The position numbers and the translations under genes were made by a program. The notes beneath the pieces were generated by a model. The model searched no databases. It was not told the DNA's origin and worked only from the letters and a program-made list of their open reading frames with translations. DNA of 7,611 nucleotides. Source: Cytophagaceae bacterium. GTDB lineage: Bacteria > Bacteroidota > Bacteroidia > Cytophagales > Spirosomataceae. The DNA lies in the NCBI GenBank assembly GCA_027485075.1, contig JAIXRT010000055.1:1-7611 (forward strand), given 5' to 3'. Positions 5,935 through 7,611 of the stretch are shown piece by piece; the first letter of the stretch is position 1, and every line of letters starts with the position of its first letter.

Positions 5935-6828
5935 CTAAAATTGATAGGCTTTCTTTGCCAACAGAAAATCTTTACTGATTTGAGCGCATTGTTTTGGCGA
6001 TTTAGCCTTATCAGGTACCCCATCTAATTCGACAATGGTCCATCCTGCAAATTTTATTTTATCTAAAGCTGCGAATACACCCACTAAGTCAACGTTTCCT
6101 TGACCTAATTCTACAAATTTATAAGACTTTGGATTCGCGTTTCCAACGATTGGGCATTCTACATCCTTCACGTGCAAACTGTGTAAAACTTTTTTATACT
6201 TGATAACTGCCTCGGCAGGTTTCCCACCACCTTGGTGGTAATGTGCCACATCTAACAATAAGCGAACATAATTCGGATCCATAGCTTGCACTAACGCATC
6301 TACCTCCTCAGGCGTTTCGCCATATTGATTCATGTGGTTGTGATACGTAGCTTGAATGCCAATCTCCTTCGTCAATTTACCGATTTCATTCATTGCCGCT
6401 CCCAATCGAGTCAACTCATCAGCCGTAGGTGGCACATTATTTTTACGTAAACTGTTTGTCAATTGTATGGATGTTCCACCTAATGCTTTAACAAAACGTG
6501 CATGATTTAAATGCATGGCTGCATTTGCTTCTTTTTTTGCTGGGTCAATCTCCACATTTCCACTTGAAAACATGACTAATGAAAGTCCTTTAGCATCTAA
6601 TAAAGCTTTGATTTCAGCAGGATTGTCTTTGTATTTCGCGTATGTATTCGCACGTAATTGGATTCCTTTGTAACCTAATTCCGCTAATTCTTCAATGGCT
6701 TGTTCATCTTTTCCGCCCCAGGTAATGGCTGAATAGCCCATTTGGTACGTTTTTGATTTGGCAGAAGGAACAAAGACAGCTAATGCCAAAAGAGAATTTT
6801 GTGCAATAAATCGACGACGTGAAAGCAT
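5935..6828 (-). CDS. Tat-exported sugar phosphate isomerase/epimerase (IolE-like TIM barrel)
   Basis: This 297-residue protein starts MLSRRRFIAQNSLLALAVFVPSA. SRRRFIA is a twin-arginine (Tat) motif followed by a short hydrophobic stretch, so the folded enzyme is probably delivered to the periplasm. The rest is a xylose isomerase-like TIM barrel (PF01261) closest in feel to inosose dehydratase IolE. Expected metal ligands or catalytic positions are His163/His165 in TYHNHM, Asp193 in LLLDVAHYHQGGG, His219 in SLHVKDV and Glu267 in IVELDG. The loop VELGQGNVDLVGVF (239-252) matches the G.G..D motif of the family. The substrate is unknown. The MFS gene follows after 24 bp. The start codon is preceded only by six A residues and then by heptad repeats, so no normal ribosome-binding region exists beyond the A-run. 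Confidence 0.9.
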   Translation of the reverse strand: MLSRRRFIAQNSLLALAVFVPSAKSKTYQMGYSAITWGGKDEQAIEELAELGYKGIQLRANTYAKYKDNPAEIKALLDAKGLSLVMFSSGNVEIDPAKKEANAAMHLNHARFVKALGGTSIQLTNSLRKNNVPPTADELTRLGAAMNEIGKLTKEIGIQATYHNHMNQYGETPEEVDALVQAMDPNYVRLLLDVAHYHQGGGKPAEAVIKYKKVLHSLHVKDVECPIVGNANPKSYKFVELGQGNVDLVGVFAALDKIKFAGWTIVELDGVPDKAKSPKQCAQISKDFLLAKKAYQF

Positions 6829-6835
6829 TTTTTTA

Positions 6836-6870
6836 GAGTTAAGAGTTTAGAGGTAAGAGGTAAGAGGTTT
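6836..6870. repeat. Degenerate heptad tandem array, GAGGTAA family
   Basis: Five consecutive 7-bp units: GAGTTAA (6836), GAGTTTA (6843), GAGGTAA (6850), GAGGTAA (6857) and GAGGTTT (6864). The array begins 7 bp upstream of the start codon of the minus-strand Tat-exported enzyme and so forms its 5' leader, where it reads as TTACCTC units. It is followed on the plus strand by a purine-rich tract (6875-6910, mostly A with some G). Confidence 0.85.
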
Positions 6871-6909
6871 TTTCAAAACAACGAAAAAAAATAGAAAGAA
6901 AAAAGAGAA

Positions 6910-6951
6910 ATAGTTGGCAGTATTCAGTAATCAGTAGTCAGTAGTTAGTTG
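6910..6951. repeat. Degenerate heptad tandem array, TCAGTAG family (left inverted arm)
   Basis: Units of 7 bp on the plus strand: ATAGTTG (6910, weak), GCAGTAT (6917), TCAGTAA (6924), TCAGTAG (6931), TCAGTAG (6938) and TTAGTTG (6945). The same family appears on the opposite strand about 60 bp further right, making the two arrays an inverted pair. Confidence 0.85.
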
Positions 6952-7037
6952 TGACATTTCAAAATTATATAATTGCCCGCAACGATATAGATATGAAACA
7001 GTTATACAGCACAACTGATTACTGAATACTGACAACT
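6912..7037. repeat. Inverted repeat, 24-bp arms, 78-bp centre
   Basis: Positions 6912-6935 and the reverse complement of 7014-7037 agree at 23 of 24 bases. The inner 18, CAGTATTCAGTAATCAGT at 6918-6935 and inverted at 7014-7031, are perfect. An 18-bp perfect inverted match this close is not expected by chance. A transcript could fold into a long stem around a 78-nt loop. The centre (6936-7013) holds the rest of the left array and about 60 bp of unique AT-rich sequence with no gene. Confidence 0.85.
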
Positions 7038-7046
7038 GATAACTAA
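7012..7046. repeat. Degenerate heptad tandem array, inverted TCAGTNN family (right arm)
   Basis: Plus-strand units are CAACTGA (7012), TTACTGA (7019), ATACTGA (7026), CAACTGA (7033) and TAACTAA (7040). These are the reverse complements of TCAGTTG, TCAGTAA, TCAGTAT, TCAGTTG and TTAGTTA. The last unit contains the stop codon (7043-7045, TAG on the minus strand) of the phosphodiesterase gene, so the array starts exactly where that gene ends. Confidence 0.85.
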
Positions 7047-7611
7047 CGACTTGCTTTCAAATACCCCGCCAAGTCCGCCAAATGATCCGTTCCGATATAA
7101 TCCACACCTAAGTCTAGCAAAGTTTGATAAGCAATCATTGTATCTGGCGTCGCCCATAGACGAAGTTTGCGGCCAGCGGCATGAACTCGATCCACATAAG
7201 TTTGTAGTTTTTCGCGCAAGGCCGGGGCCATTGGCACATTACCACTCCACACACCAAACTTGTAAAATGCCTCACTTTCTAGTTCCACATGCGACGCTAA
7301 GAAACTTGGCACCGGTTCATTCGACCGACCATCAAACGTGATCCAATTCGGATATTTGACATAATCAGCCACTTTGGGGCGATTACCTGAAATCACAATC
7401 CGCAATTTATTTTTTACAATTAAGTCCTTATACGGCTCCAACGCCTTAATGATTAATGGCAACGTAGAATCCGAAGAGGTCTTGCAATCAATTAAAAATT
7501 GGTGAAAATTTCCCGCTTTCCCAGCTTTTAATACCTGAATAATTGGTTCCAAATACAGATTCTGAAGCGTGCGAGACGCCTTCAAATCTTTTACATCATG
7601 CGCAACCAACA
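7043..7611 (-). CDS. PI-PLC/GDPD-superfamily phosphodiesterase, C-terminal part (5' partial)
   Basis: The frame is open at the right window edge. The visible 189 or so residues start (x)LVAHDVKDLKASRTLQNLYLEPI, and the TTG near the edge is an internal Leu codon, not a start. VAHD supplies a metal or catalytic His-Asp, and FLIDCKT supplies the acidic residue of the third barrel strand. VISGNRP and ITFDGR follow, and the protein closes with LRLWATPD and GVDYIGTDHLADL, the typical last two strands of glycerophosphodiester phosphodiesterases. The order and wording best fit the uncharacterised Bacteroidota subgroup that NCBI labels phosphatidylinositol-specific phospholipase C/glycerophosphodiester phosphodiesterase family. 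The expected activity is hydrolysis of a phosphodiester in a lipid-derived substrate. The N-terminal part, including any signal peptide and the HND motif, is outside the window. The C-terminus looks complete. The stop codon lies inside a heptad repeat. Confidence 0.85.
   Translation of the reverse strand, partial: LVAHDVKDLKASRTLQNLYLEPIIQVLKAGKAGNFHQFLIDCKTSSDSTLPLIIKALEPYKDLIVKNKLRIVISGNRPKVADYVKYPNWITFDGRSNEPVPSFLASHVELESEAFYKFGVWSGNVPMAPALREKLQTYVDRVHAAGRKLRLWATPDTMIAYQTLLDLGVDYIGTDHLADLAGYLKASR

Noticed and set aside
6960..6967. Minus-strand TAATTTTG, a perfect -7 element upstream of the Tat-exported enzyme
   Set aside because: No TTG lies 17-23 bp upstream, so only half of a promoter is present. 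It remains a weak candidate, with a leader of roughly 125 nt.
6963..6974. Palindrome AATTATATAATT in the centre of the inverted repeat
   Set aside because: AT-only palindromes of this length are common by chance in AT-rich DNA.
6949..6975. Plus-strand TTG plus TATAATTG as a promoter
   Set aside because: The spacer is 16 bp, the -7 element has a mismatch, and no plus-strand gene follows.
7051..7341. 96-codon plus-strand open frame opposite the phosphodiesterase gene
   Set aside because: It is fully antisense to a conserved enzyme, and its proline- and histidine-rich product looks like a reverse-frame artefact.

Overview
The window looks like chromosomal DNA of a Bacteroidota bacterium, most likely of the Cytophagia/Cytophagales type (the lower rank is inference). 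It opens with the C-terminal end of PorX, the response regulator with a PglZ domain found in Bacteroidota. The visible promoters fit the Bacteroidota form (TTG, about 19 bp, TAnnTTTG), start codons have A-rich leaders instead of Shine-Dalgarno sequences, and the base composition is moderately AT-rich. No phage, transposase, CRISPR or defence gene is present. The window is ordinary core and metabolic DNA with one unusual repeat-filled gap.

Left part (1-1864): the 3' end of porX converges, with 1 bp between the stop codons, on a minus-strand unit. In order of transcription this unit is a gene for the 4.5S/SRP RNA (ffs, 1698-1775, with its own promoter and a U-run terminator), then a small transaldolase (tal/fsa-type), then an FtsE-like ABC ATPase. 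The SRP RNA is easily missed because it fills an apparently empty gap.

Middle (1865-3892): a plus-strand operon with 11-bp and 1-bp gaps encodes a TPR lipoprotein, a small four-helix TMEM220-family membrane protein and a cytoplasmic xylose-isomerase-like TIM-barrel enzyme. It ends at a strong 13-bp hairpin that serves both strands.

Right part (3896-6828, minus strand): read in the direction of transcription, a Tat-exported sugar phosphate isomerase/epimerase (IolE-like TIM barrel) is followed after 24 bp by a TetA-like MFS transporter. After 68 bp with its own candidate promoter comes a secreted protein of the outer-membrane lipoprotein-sorting (LolA/LolB-like) type. The enzyme and transporter plausibly handle one sugar or polyol, but the substrate cannot be read from sequence.

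Right edge (6829-7611): a 214-bp gap is largely built from degenerate 7-bp tandem repeats of two families, one present as two inverted arms around a 74- to 78-bp centre. The repeats abut the start codon of the Tat-exported enzyme and supply the stop codon of the upstream gene, a PI-PLC/GDPD-superfamily phosphodiesterase cut by the window end. The most noteworthy observations are this repeat structure, the SRP RNA with its unusual apical loop at the head of the tal-ftsE unit, and active-site residues showing that the FSA-like protein should be a transaldolase.
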